From Marinibacterium sp. (GTDB lineage: Bacteria; Pseudomonadota; Alphaproteobacteria; Rhodobacterales; Rhodobacteraceae): a stretch of 32,648 bases of DNA. Within the stretch, counting starts at the first letter, position 1. Each line of letters opens with the position of its first letter. The stretch spans positions 1 through 32,648 of the forward strand of contig JAEPNQ010000045.1 in assembly GCA_017643305.1 (NCBI GenBank). Reading direction: 5' to 3'. Below the pieces are notes generated by a model. It searched no databases and had not been told where the DNA came from. It saw nothing but the letters and a program-made list of their open reading frames with translations. The position numbers were made by a program, and so were the translations under genes. Below, piece by piece: positions 25,527 through 32,648 of this stretch.

Positions 25527-26605
25527 TCCCGCCACAAGTCAGCAAGGGTAGCCCAAGTAAGTTTCGCCGTGGTTTTGGTTCCTTCGTAAAGCTTTGCAGC
25601 GCCTTCCACAGTTGACAGCCCAAAGGACCATACATCGGAACTGTCTATTTGCTGAATGTCCTGGAGGTCAGGCAAAGCTTCACGAGCAGCGGAGAAAGCC
25701 TGCCCCGGTGCCTTCTTTGCCATTTCCCACAATTCTGTCCTGGTAGGTATTGGGATAGAGCAAACTGTCGGGTCATCTTCAGTCGGGCGTTCCTCTTCAA
25801 AAATTGAGAAGTACAACTCATTCGACGAGCGGGCCATCTCGCACAATTCTTTGATATCAATTGCTGTAAGTCCAACGATGGCTGCCGTACCAAAGTAAGG
25901 CACTGCCTCCGCAGCCATGCCTGAGACGCGGCGTCGCGCCATTCTATTTGTTTTGTGCGTCATCCCAGAGCGACTTTTTTTCATAGCAGCTTTAATCGTC
26001 ATTGTGCCGTCTGCCGTTTCGATTGTCGTTTCAAAGGCATTTTGTTGTGCGATGCGGACCATGCGTGTTGCGTTATCCAATTTTGTTCGCATTTCGCGTT
26101 CAGCAGCCTCAACAGCTTGCCTTTGTGCTCTCTCTGCTGCCAGTTCGGCAGTGGCACCTTTGAGGTTCCTTTCTAGCAGAACAACGTCGTCTGCCTTTGA
26201 GGCTAGCTCTTGACGTGCCTCTCTCTCGAGTTTCTCCGCCGCTAAGCGTTGGGTCTGCTCATCCGCAAGTCCGGTGGATAGGCCTGAGATGCGCTTGTTT
26301 GCTCTGCCCAGTTCATAGGAGGAATCTGCAAGTTGCACCCGTAGACGCTCCTGCGCGGCTTTGCTTTCAATCAACTCATCATCAACCAGTGCCTTTGCAG
26401 CCTTCTCATCACTGAACTGCTTCCCAAGGCTTGCGAGGTCGTCAGCCTGCTTAAGGACTTGAGTGCGCACTCCCGTAATCGCGAACAGAGCCTGACTGAC
26501 AGCGGTTATCGCAGCGCCCCCCACAAAGCTTAACCCCGTGAAAATAAGGCTGAAGCATAGAATGATGACTGAAACGAAGCGTGCCATCCAACGAAGATGT
26601 TTCAT
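25514..26605 (-). CDS. Membrane-anchored coiled-coil protein, function unknown
   Basis: 363 residues. An N-terminal hydrophobic region (residues about 8-42, with two close segments) anchors it. A long charged coiled coil follows, about residues 48-190, rich in Ala, Glu, Lys, Leu and Arg. A basic linker (KNRMARRRVSG-like) leads to a C-terminal domain starting with a short hydrophobic hairpin (EAVPYFGTAAIVGLTAIDI), followed by CEMARSSNELYF. Ends in LWRDWNR. I do not recognise it. AT content is higher than in its neighbours, and it lies at the junction that truncates the alpha/beta hydrolase, both suggesting horizontal gain. Confidence 0.82.
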   Translation of the reverse strand: MKHLRWMARFVSVIILCFSLIFTGLSFVGGAAITAVSQALFAITGVRTQVLKQADDLASLGKQFSDEKAAKALVDDELIESKAAQERLRVQLADSSYELGRANKRISGLSTGLADEQTQRLAAEKLEREARQELASKADDVVLLERNLKGATAELAAERAQRQAVEAAEREMRTKLDNATRMVRIAQQNAFETTIETADGTMTIKAAMKKSRSGMTHKTNRMARRRVSGMAAEAVPYFGTAAIVGLTAIDIKELCEMARSSNELYFSIFEEERPTEDDPTVCSIPIPTRTELWEMAKKAPGQAFSAAREALPDLQDIQQIDSSDVWSFGLSTVEGAAKLYEGTKTTAKLTWATLADLWRDWNR

Positions 26606-27045
26606 GGCTGTTTCTAACCCGAGTTGCTGCGCTGGTGAACCTGCAGTATTCCTAGCGTCGTTTTCAACACCATTATTTATAAAGGGAATAACACATTCAC
26701 GACAGCGAAATCGGAGGCTTGCTTGGGGAACGTGGGCTGGAAATTCATGGTTTCAAAGTGGGTTCGACAAACACTTTTCAGGGCCTTGTTGCTGGATTGA
26801 AGTGGGATGAATTGTGCCTGCAGTCCGAAAGCAAGCGGGGATGCCTCCAGCAATTGCGTGTGTGCAAAAAAAGATACCATCAGCTGCACATTGCAGCAGT
26901 TATCATCCACGTTTCGCTGGTCATCGGCGAAGTCTATCATCTGATCCCACACGCGTGACCGGGAGCAAATCATGAAATTTTTGGTCTACCAGATAAGTGA
27001 AAGAGCCCTGTTCTGGACGCCGGCATCATGAGCCCGCGTAGTGGC
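26606..27045. other. Intergenic in the accessory segment
   Basis: 440 bp, AT-richer than the surroundings. A 98-codon minus frame (26677-26973) and short plus frames have no recognisable domain. The promoter of the coiled-coil gene should be at the left end. Confidence 0.4.
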
Positions 27046-27444
27046 TCACATAGCAGATTTTGAAAGCGTCGCCTCCAGAACGGGCGGCTTTTTTGTTTTC
27101 AGCAGGATCAAATGCACATATTTGGCATCTTCGTCATCCCGGCACATCCACGCGGCGGCGGCATAGGTTTCTTCAAGGATTTTCAGAAAACCAAATAGAT
27201 GGGGATCGGTGTCTTTTCTTCTACGCTTGAGGACATCCAACTTTCCGCGATTGCTTTTGCCGATCTGCTTACCCATTTGGCTGATTTCTAGCCATAAAGC
27301 GCTGTCAGATTTCGAGTAGATCTCAAGCTGACCGAGCAGTAGAAATCTACCTCCACCGATCTTGCCTATGGCGCTCCAAACAGGTTGGCTGGGCTCGCTT
27401 AGAACAATGTCACGATACAGTCTGAAGCTTTGTTTTGCCGGCAT
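27046..27444 (-). CDS. Hypothetical protein of the accessory segment
   Basis: 132 residues from the ATG at 27444, preceded by GAGGGAA; the frame is open further upstream but reads poorly there. Soluble, basic in the middle (KSNRGKLDVLKRRRKD), with a helical stretch FGFLKILEETYAAAAWMCRDDEDA. No known motif is visible. It lies between the coiled-coil gene and the VapE remnant and shares their lower GC. Confidence 0.6.
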   Translation of the reverse strand: MPAKQSFRLYRDIVLSEPSQPVWSAIGKIGGGRFLLLGQLEIYSKSDSALWLEISQMGKQIGKSNRGKLDVLKRRRKDTDPHLFGFLKILEETYAAAAWMCRDDEDAKYVHLILLKTKKPPVLEATLSKSAM

Positions 27445-27598
27445 TTTGCTTTCCCTCGCACAGGTATGTGTGCAAGCTGATGCAAGGAGCAAGTTATAGC
27501 GCTATTTCGGTGGAATCGGCGGGAAGCGGTCCTTAGCTGCTGTGAACACCAAGGTCAGCTATGCGGACTTTGCTGCCGTCGACAATCGATTGAGCTAA

Positions 27599-28537
27599 TT
27601 TCTGGGCAGAACTGCTCAATGTTCCGATCTTGGCTCTTCTTCAGACAATGCGGCTAGAAGAGAAGACAACAGCCGCTTCTTTGTCTCGGCATCAACCTAC
27701 TGCGGTGCTCATGATACCGAATTTAACATTGCGGTCGGAAAGGCGTGGATGATCTCAGCTATTGCAAGGGCACTGAACCCGGGCTGCAAGGCTGACAATG
27801 TGCCAATTCTTGAAGGGTCGCAGGGTGGAGGCAAGTCAACGTTCTTCCGCATACTGGCCGGTGACGAGTGGTTTCACGATAGCTTGGGCGATTTGGGTGG
27901 TAAGGACGCCGCGGCAGGCTTGCGAGGCAAGTGGATTATCGAGCTGCCAGAACTTGCGTCTATGAAACGGACGGACATCGAGAGCACAAAGGCATTTCTC
28001 TCCCGAACGACCGAGCGATACAGACCAGCATACGGGCGCTCCGAGGTCATAGAGCCGCGTCGCTGTGTATTCGCTGGAACGACGAACAGGCAGGATTGGA
28101 TGTCGGATGAGACAGGTGGCCGACGTTTCTGGCCTGTGGCTGTCGGTGACATTCGGTTGGATGACCTGAAGTTGGACCGGGACCAGCTTTGGGCCGAGGC
28201 TGTTCAACTGTACAGAAGGGGTGAAAAGTGGTGGCTTGACGGAGACACCGAAAAGGAAGCGTCCGTCCTCGTGATGGACCGGAGTTCCGATGATCCTTGG
28301 ACGGCGCAAGTGCTCAATTACGTCGATAAGATAACGGAGGTGTGCACCCGTGAAATCCTCGAGGAAATGGGGATTGAGACGGGGCGCCAGACGAGGGCTG
28401 ATGCCTTGCGCGTTGGCGGCATCCTTATACGCGCAGGCTGGAAACGCTCCGGCAAGTTCTCCAGCGGTCAGCGTAGGGGGCTGGGGCGTTATGTCAGTGG
28501 CGCTGCGCAGTGTGGATTTCTGTTCAATGAAACCTGA
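27599..28537 (+). pseudogene. VapE-type (virulence-associated E) phage/plasmid ATPase, N-terminally truncated
   Basis: The frame is open from the TAA at 27596, but the first ATG is at 27749. Homology to VapE proteins starts upstream of that ATG (STYCGAHDTEFNIAVGKAW, from about 27692), so the natural start is missing. From the ATG: Walker A LEGSQGGGKSTF (residues 21-32), the Walker B-like WIIELPEL, the arginine-rich RYRPAYGR and the diagnostic CVFAGTTN and DETGGRRFWPV. VapE is the superfamily 3-like helicase part of replication proteins in phages, satellites and plasmids. The N-terminal primase part is absent. An internal product from 27749 (262 residues) could still be made, so it may be listed as a gene. 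Confidence 0.85.
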
Positions 28538-28773
28538 AAAACGCCTCCTCGCGGCAGACATGCGCTTTGGTGTGGAAATGTGGAATCCCCTTCCCACACA
28601 ACACATAACGTAAACGCAAGTATATGTTATAGATAAAGAAATGTGCGCAATGTCTCTATCGGCTCAATTGCGTGCTCGCGACCGTGCGTCGGTAACAAAA
28701 TGTGTGGGAAAAGAATTCCACATCCCCACACTCACGCTGGCGCATCATCATGGCCTCGACTGGAGACCACACC

Positions 28774-28968
28774 ATGCACATACGCGAAGCCCGTATTGCT
28801 CGACAGGTCGAGGTGGCCATCGAGCAGATCCTTGATTGTCATGTGAAAGGAACGACTGCAGCCCAGACTGATGCCTATCTGACATCCCTGCGGCTGATCG
28901 CTGGCGCGCTGGAGCGCGAAGCCCATGCGGTCCTGCAGCTGGCGGATGAAGAGGAACAGCTGGGCTAG
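28774..28968 (+). CDS. Small hypothetical protein downstream of the VapE remnant
   Basis: 64 residues from the ATG at 28774, preceded by GGAG at 8-nt spacing; an ATG at 28750 in the same frame lacks such a site. The sequence is a predicted two-helix protein, acidic at its end (QVEVAIEQILDCH; LRLIAGALEREAHAVLQLAD). Such small helical proteins often accompany VapE genes in phage-like elements. The last codons form the start of a 55-bp sequence repeated 106 bp further on. Confidence 0.55.
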   Translation: MHIREARIARQVEVAIEQILDCHVKGTTAAQTDAYLTSLRLIAGALEREAHAVLQLADEEEQLG

Positions 28969-29011
28969 CAGCGGGTCCTTCGCAAAGACCATGTAAGCGA
29001 GTGGTTCGCGC
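28957..29011 (+). repeat. 55-bp imperfect direct repeat, copy 1
   Basis: Starts CAGCTGGGCTAGCAGCGGGT and ends GTTCGCGC. It covers the last codons and the stop of the 64-residue gene. The second copy lies at 29063-29117. The first 31 bases differ at only two positions, the middle is more divergent, and the last 9-10 bases agree again. Confidence 0.75.
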
Positions 29012-29062
29012 AGCAAACAATTTCGCCATTTAGAATTTCAAACAGACTCTAAGATCAGGGCG

Positions 29063-29117
29063 CGCAGCTGGGCTAGCGGCGGGTCCTTGGCAAAGCCCGT
29101 AGAAATGAATCGTTCGC
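29063..29117 (+). repeat. 55-bp imperfect direct repeat, copy 2
   Basis: Second copy, beginning CAGCTGGGCTAGCGGCGGGT and ending TCGTTCGCGC, 106 bp after copy 1. It is in non-coding sequence, so it looks like the surviving tail of a duplicated 3' end of the small gene. Confidence 0.75.
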
Positions 29118-29274
29118 GCCACTTTTGTTTTCTAGCGACAGAATGTTATAAGGGGGAGGAGGAAATAGAAAGGATCTTGCATGGCTACTTTGGCCGAGGT
29201 TGTCGCGCACATCCAGATGGACCAAAGGCCAGTAATGCACTCACAATCAAACTGGATTATCCGATAGGGGCACA

Positions 29275-29557
29275 CCACACGCGTGTCTTGTTGACAAAGC
29301 TTTCCATAGCCTCGCCTTCATCGTCAACGGCTTTATTGAAAACCGGAGATCCGACGATTTCTGATTTCTTGCGCAAACATCGTTCCAAAACGCTTCCACC
29401 AAAACTGGACCGTCTCGCGACTGACCACTATAATGCGTTCGTGCAGTAAGTTTTCGACATTTCTCAACAATAGCGGGAACCGGACATAAAGCATCACGCA
29501 CAAGCGGATGATCTCTGGACAGGTTTAGAAGTACTCTAAGGGGGAGCGTATGGTCAT
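29275..29557 (-). mobile_element. IS6-family transposase remnant (pseudogene)
   Basis: From an ATG at 29557 the minus strand reads MTIRSPLEYF, a stop, then in the same frame PEIIRLCVMLYVRFPLLLRN, VENLLHERIIVVSRETVQFW and WKRFGTMFAQEIRNRR. These match the N-terminal helix-turn-helix region of IS6/IS26-like transposases (RFPxEII, LYxRFPLSxRDVExLL, VSxETVRxW, KFG). After a stop at 29333-29335 another frame reads AVDDEGEAMESFVNKTRVW, which matches the AVDxEGxVLxxxVxxxRD segment of the catalytic domain. The part between, with the first catalytic Asp, and everything after are lost. No terminal inverted repeats were found. Confidence 0.8.
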
Positions 29558-29657
29558 GAATAGACGCTAGTCCGCCCCCCGCCCTGTCTCAAGCTAAGTC
29601 GCTCTGACAAAACCTTTCTATCCCTTTGGATCGTCGGCTAAGGGAAGTATAACGCTC

Positions 29658-31163
29658 TCAACCATCATATCCGAATGCCGTTTGGGACAGGTCCGACGCA
29701 TCAAGCCAAACAGCTTTGGGGCGGCTGTATTCCGCCAGACCATCCGTTCCGCTGGAGCGACCAAAGCCTGACGCGCCCGACCCGCCGAAGGGCACAGACA
29801 CATGGATTGTTTTGTAGCTATTGATCCAGAACGTTCCGGCTCGCACTGATGCGGCCACGCGGTGGGCGCACCCGACATTACTAGTCCAGACCGCGCCGGC
29901 GAGCCCATATTCACTTCTATTGGCGATTTCAATGGCTTCCGCTTCATCATCGAAGCGCAAAAGCGTGACGACCGGTCCAAATATTTCATCCTCAGCAGCA
30001 GGCGCTGTGGGGGGAAGGCCGTCAAGGATTGTTGGCGGCACGAACAGACCTTTCCCTGGCACGCTCGGCGCGAATCTGGTTGCGCCGTCGCCCTCTGCAG
30101 ACGCGAGGGCGGCGGCTATGCGCGCCGCCTGGGCGCGGTTGCCGACAGGGCCGATTTCAGTGGCGTCGTCAAGAGGATCGCCTAAGCGAAGTTTGGCCAT
30201 GCCCTCCGCGACACGATCGCGAAACGCATCAGCGATGGACCGCTGCACCAATAGGCGCGAGCCGGCGACGCAGCTTTGCCCAGCGCCCGCAAAGATCGCT
30301 GCCTGGGCGCCCTTGACGGCGGCGGAGGAATCTGCGTCTTCAAAAACGATATTTGCGGATTTGCCGCCAAGCTCTAACACCACGCCTTTCAGCGCGGCGC
30401 CCGCCGATGCAGCAACGCGCCGACCGGTTGCAGGCGAGCCGACGAAGACGACCTTGGCCACGCCGGAATGCTCGATCGCCGTTTCGCCCACAGTGGGGCC
30501 GAGGCCGGCGAGAACGTTAACCAGACCTTTCGGCAGACCCGCGTCCTCCGCCAGCGCGACCAGCGCGGCGGTCGTGATTGGCGTCAACTCAGATGGTTTG
30601 ATGACGACGCCGTTTCCAGCGGCGATCGCCGGCGCAATTTGCCAGCCGGCTGTGAATATCGGCGCGTTCCACGGCGTGATCTGAAAGACCACGCCATGAG
30701 GTTCGCGCAGCGTATAGACAAGATGGCCGGAGGGCGCCGGAATCGTCTCTCCATGCACCTTGTCGGCCCATCCGGCGTAATACGCGAACATCTCAGCAAC
30801 TTTGGCGACTTCGGCCCTTGTATCCCGGATCGGCTTGCCAGCGGTCAGCGCCTCCAGCGTGGAGAGGTGTTCTGAATGGTTTAGAATGGTCCCTGAAATC
30901 GCCTGCATGATCTGGCCACGATCATGGTGGCTGCGACCGTGCCACCAGCCGATTTGCGCTGCTTTTGCCGCCTCGACCGCTTCAGCGGTCAGATCGGCGC
31001 CGGCGTCGCGATACTGCGTGAAAGGCGCGTCGATAAAAGGATCGACCAATTCAATATCTTCCCCAGCGCCCGTCCGTGGTGCGCCATCGATCCAACTTAC
31101 AGGCGCAGTTGGAAGCCTGAGGTCGTTCATCAGATCGCTGAAAAGCGCCGCGCGGTCGGTCAT
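29658..31163 (-). CDS. NAD(P)-dependent aldehyde dehydrogenase
   Basis: 501 residues, full length. Family marks: ITPWNAPIFTAGWQIAPAI with the catalytic asparagine, KPSELTP with the cofactor lysine, GSPATGRRV, the general-base glutamate in LELGGKSANIVFEDAD, and the catalytic cysteine in GAGQSCVAGSR; the C-terminal EEDEIFGPV-like segment reads AEDEIFGPVV. It oxidises an aldehyde to the acid in the cytosol. The ATG overlaps the stop of the upstream dehydrogenase gene by 4 bp (ATGA). The pair could oxidise a hydroxyacid or alcohol stepwise, but substrates are not visible. Confidence 0.96.
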   Translation of the reverse strand: MTDRAALFSDLMNDLRLPTAPVSWIDGAPRTGAGEDIELVDPFIDAPFTQYRDAGADLTAEAVEAAKAAQIGWWHGRSHHDRGQIMQAISGTILNHSEHLSTLEALTAGKPIRDTRAEVAKVAEMFAYYAGWADKVHGETIPAPSGHLVYTLREPHGVVFQITPWNAPIFTAGWQIAPAIAAGNGVVIKPSELTPITTAALVALAEDAGLPKGLVNVLAGLGPTVGETAIEHSGVAKVVFVGSPATGRRVAASAGAALKGVVLELGGKSANIVFEDADSSAAVKGAQAAIFAGAGQSCVAGSRLLVQRSIADAFRDRVAEGMAKLRLGDPLDDATEIGPVGNRAQAARIAAALASAEGDGATRFAPSVPGKGLFVPPTILDGLPPTAPAAEDEIFGPVVTLLRFDDEAEAIEIANRSEYGLAGAVWTSNVGCAHRVAASVRAGTFWINSYKTIHVSVPFGGSGASGFGRSSGTDGLAEYSRPKAVWLDASDLSQTAFGYDG

Positions 31164-32011
31164 AGCTCAGCCCTCGCGATTTCGTTGAAGTCGGCCTCAT
31201 CCGCCAAGGTGTCGGCGCTGCCTCTCCAAAGGTCGGCGATGGGTCCGAAAGCTGGTATGGGCGTCTGCGTATCCTTCGCCAACGCCGCCGCCAGAGCCAC
31301 GTCCTTGCGCATCAGGCCCATGGTAAACCCACTGTCGAAAGCGCCTGAGAGTATCCAGCGGGGAAAGTTTATCTCAGACACAGCGCTGCGCCCAGATCCG
31401 GCGTTGATTCCTTCCAGCAGCTTGTCCGGCGCCACACCCGCCGCCGCCGCCAGCCGAACGGCTTCAGCGACGAGAGAGAGATTTGCGGCGCAAAGCATAT
31501 TATTAGCGATCTTCGCCGCATGGCCTGCACCCGAATTGCCTACATGGACGATTTTCGCCGCCAAGCGATCAAGGTCGGGGCGTACTTTGGCTAGCGCTCC
31601 TTCATCTCCACCGACAAGCATCGTCATCAAGCCCGATCGCGCGCCCGTCGGCCCGCCGCTGACCGGGGCGTCGATAAAGCGCCATCCTGCGGCGGCACCT
31701 ACGGCGGCGAGAGCGCGGGACACGCCGGGCTCCGACGTCGTCGTGTCCACAACGATTGCGTCCGGTGGCAGCGCCGGTCCAACCGCCGCCATCGCTTCGT
31801 TCACGGCAGCGGCGTTTGGAAGAGACAGGATGACCATTTCGGACGCTTCCACCACCGCCTGGGGTGAAGAGGCAACGGGCGCGCCGGCCTCAGCGACGCG
31901 CGCCCGAGCTCCGGCGTTCATATCCCAGCACAGCGGCGCCGTGCCAGTTTTGCCAAGTCTGGCGGCCATCGCCGCGCCCATCCGGCCACAGCCGATCAGT
32001 CCGATTTTCAT
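31160..32011 (-). CDS. 3-hydroxyisobutyrate-dehydrogenase-family NAD(P) oxidoreductase
   Basis: 283 residues with the beta-hydroxyacid dehydrogenase layout. It has the dinucleotide motif GLIGCGRMGAAMA (residues 4-16), the substrate motif DAPVSGGPTGARSG (about residues 114-127), the catalytic lysine in HAAKIANNM (about residue 167) and the C-terminal helix MRKDVALAAALA. Members oxidise 3-hydroxyisobutyrate, tartronate semialdehyde, gamma-hydroxybutyrate and similar acids. The acidic-free loop after strand 2 (CWDMNAGAR) leaves the cofactor choice open. It is followed by the coupled aldehyde dehydrogenase and preceded by a GNAT pseudogene 14 bp upstream. Confidence 0.95.
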   Translation of the reverse strand: MKIGLIGCGRMGAAMAARLGKTGTAPLCWDMNAGARARVAEAGAPVASSPQAVVEASEMVILSLPNAAAVNEAMAAVGPALPPDAIVVDTTTSEPGVSRALAAVGAAAGWRFIDAPVSGGPTGARSGLMTMLVGGDEGALAKVRPDLDRLAAKIVHVGNSGAGHAAKIANNMLCAANLSLVAEAVRLAAAAGVAPDKLLEGINAGSGRSAVSEINFPRWILSGAFDSGFTMGLMRKDVALAAALAKDTQTPIPAFGPIADLWRGSADTLADEADFNEIARAEL

Positions 32012-32025
32012 GTTTGTCCTTTCCG

Positions 32026-32556
32026 TTAGGCGGCCGCCATAATTTCGGTTTTCACGACCTGCAAGCCAAACGCTTTGGTCAGGCCCGGCAAGCGCGTCAT
32101 CCCAACATTCTCCATTACCTTCAGCGATACGGCGTTCTCTGGCGCTGCCAGCGCGATTATCCGGGAAATTTTCAGTGCTGCAAACCCAAACTCAAGCGCG
32201 GCGCGCACGCCTTCGGTCGCATAACCCTTTCGATGGGAAGACGGATGAAACGCATAGAGATGTTCTGTCTCACCCCCCAAATCGTCGAGTTAGCGCCGGC
32301 CGAGATTGTCGATCGGGTGCTCGCTTTCCCTTTCGATCACAGCCCAGTGGCCAAAGCCGGGAACCTTGGGATCAGACCAGAGCGCCGCGAACATCGGCAC
32401 GAGCTGCGTTGCAGTTTCCGCCGCTTGCTTGGCGCCGTCGACGCCGCTAGCGAGATATCGCGCAACCTTGGCTTCAGACTGAATTCTGGCTTAGGCGGGA
32501 TCGTCCTGCGCTTTGCGGAGGCGAAGTGTCAAACGCCATGTCGTCAGCGTGGTCAA
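32026..32556 (-). pseudogene. GNAT (RimJ/RimL-type) N-acetyltransferase with two in-frame stops
   Basis: A single minus frame of about 176 codons reads as a RimJ/RimL-type acetyltransferase: TTWRLTLRLRKAQDD at the start, EAKVARYLASG, LWSDPKVPGFGHWAVIERES and then the acetyl-CoA-binding core HPSSHRKGYATEGVRAALE, ending with PENAVSLKVMENVGM. TAA codons interrupt it at 32491-32493 and at 32290-32292. No frameshift is needed. The length without stops is normal for the family. The two nonsense codons could be real decay or sequence error; an 84-residue C-terminal piece could be read from an internal ATG at 32280. Confidence 0.82.
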
Positions 32557-32648
32557 CGGGCCTTCCCCCTGTGAAGCTTTGCGCCTAGCATAGACGCATC
32601 AAAGTGGAGGTTTCCATGCGATCAATGGTGTCGGCGCCGCAGCCAGAA

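Noticed and set aside
27029-27048. Inverted repeat TGAGCC...GGCTCA at the end of the 132-residue gene
   Set aside because: The stem is only 6 bp, the loop is 8 nt, no T-run follows, and it overlaps the stop codon; it is too weak to call a terminator.
29821-32042. Long plus-strand frames (287 and 372 codons) over the ALDH and HIBADH genes
   Set aside because: They are antisense shadows; the minus-strand genes have complete catalytic motifs, and the plus frames are Ala/Ser/Arg-rich without domains.

Overview
The window looks like chromosomal DNA of an alphaproteobacterium, most likely a Rhodobacteraceae (Roseobacter-group) strain. That placement is inferred from the GC-rich codon use, the SUF operon with YIP1-type membrane proteins between sufD and sufS, and the style of the catabolic genes. 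No 16S rRNA or other firm taxonomic marker is present.

Layout. 1-4602 (+): the end of an FkbM-type methyltransferase, then sufC, sufD, two YIP1-like membrane proteins and sufS, all overlapping or tightly spaced, for Fe-S cluster assembly; sufB must lie off the left edge. 4905-5345 (-): a PaaI-type hotdog thioesterase. 5897-5973 (+): tRNA-Arg(CCG). 6811-7376 (+): a secreted fasciclin-domain protein with a clear terminator. 7863-8593 (+): a small membrane protein and a 4-hydroxybenzoyl-CoA-type thioesterase, convergent with a decayed RTX (calcium-binding repeat) gene at 8594-9098 (-).

9161-14898 (-) is the most interesting part. It encodes an iron-containing alcohol dehydrogenase, a hotdog thioesterase, a stand-alone Rieske [2Fe-2S] protein, a Rieske-type oxygenase alpha subunit whose own Rieske ligands are gone, a glutamine-synthetase-like ligase and an unrecognised 224-residue protein. 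The Rieske protein and oxygenase look like two halves of one enzyme shared between adjacent genes. With the ligase they suggest gamma-glutamylation and oxidation of an amine or related compound; the substrate is unknown.

14899-17022 is mostly non-coding, with remnants of a response regulator and a secreted nuclease. 17023-21316 carries a nitroreductase and a VOC protein (+), and an SDR dehydrogenase, an M24/creatinase-fold protein with non-canonical metal-site residues and a small upstream ORF (-). 22114-25322 (-) is a four-gene overlapping operon (FAD-dependent lactone-oxidase-like protein, small membrane protein, 350-residue membrane-anchored protein, 91-residue protein), preceded by the broken end of an alpha/beta hydrolase.

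25514-29557 is an accessory, mobile-element-like segment: a membrane-anchored coiled-coil protein, a hypothetical protein, a truncated VapE-type phage/plasmid ATPase, a 64-residue ORF, a 55-bp direct repeat and a decayed IS6-family transposase. 29658-32556 (-) has an aldehyde dehydrogenase and a 3-hydroxyisobutyrate-dehydrogenase-type enzyme in an overlapping pair, behind a GNAT pseudogene. The window holds several gene remnants (RTX, response regulator, nuclease, alpha/beta hydrolase, VapE, IS6, GNAT), which points to repeated insertion and decay.
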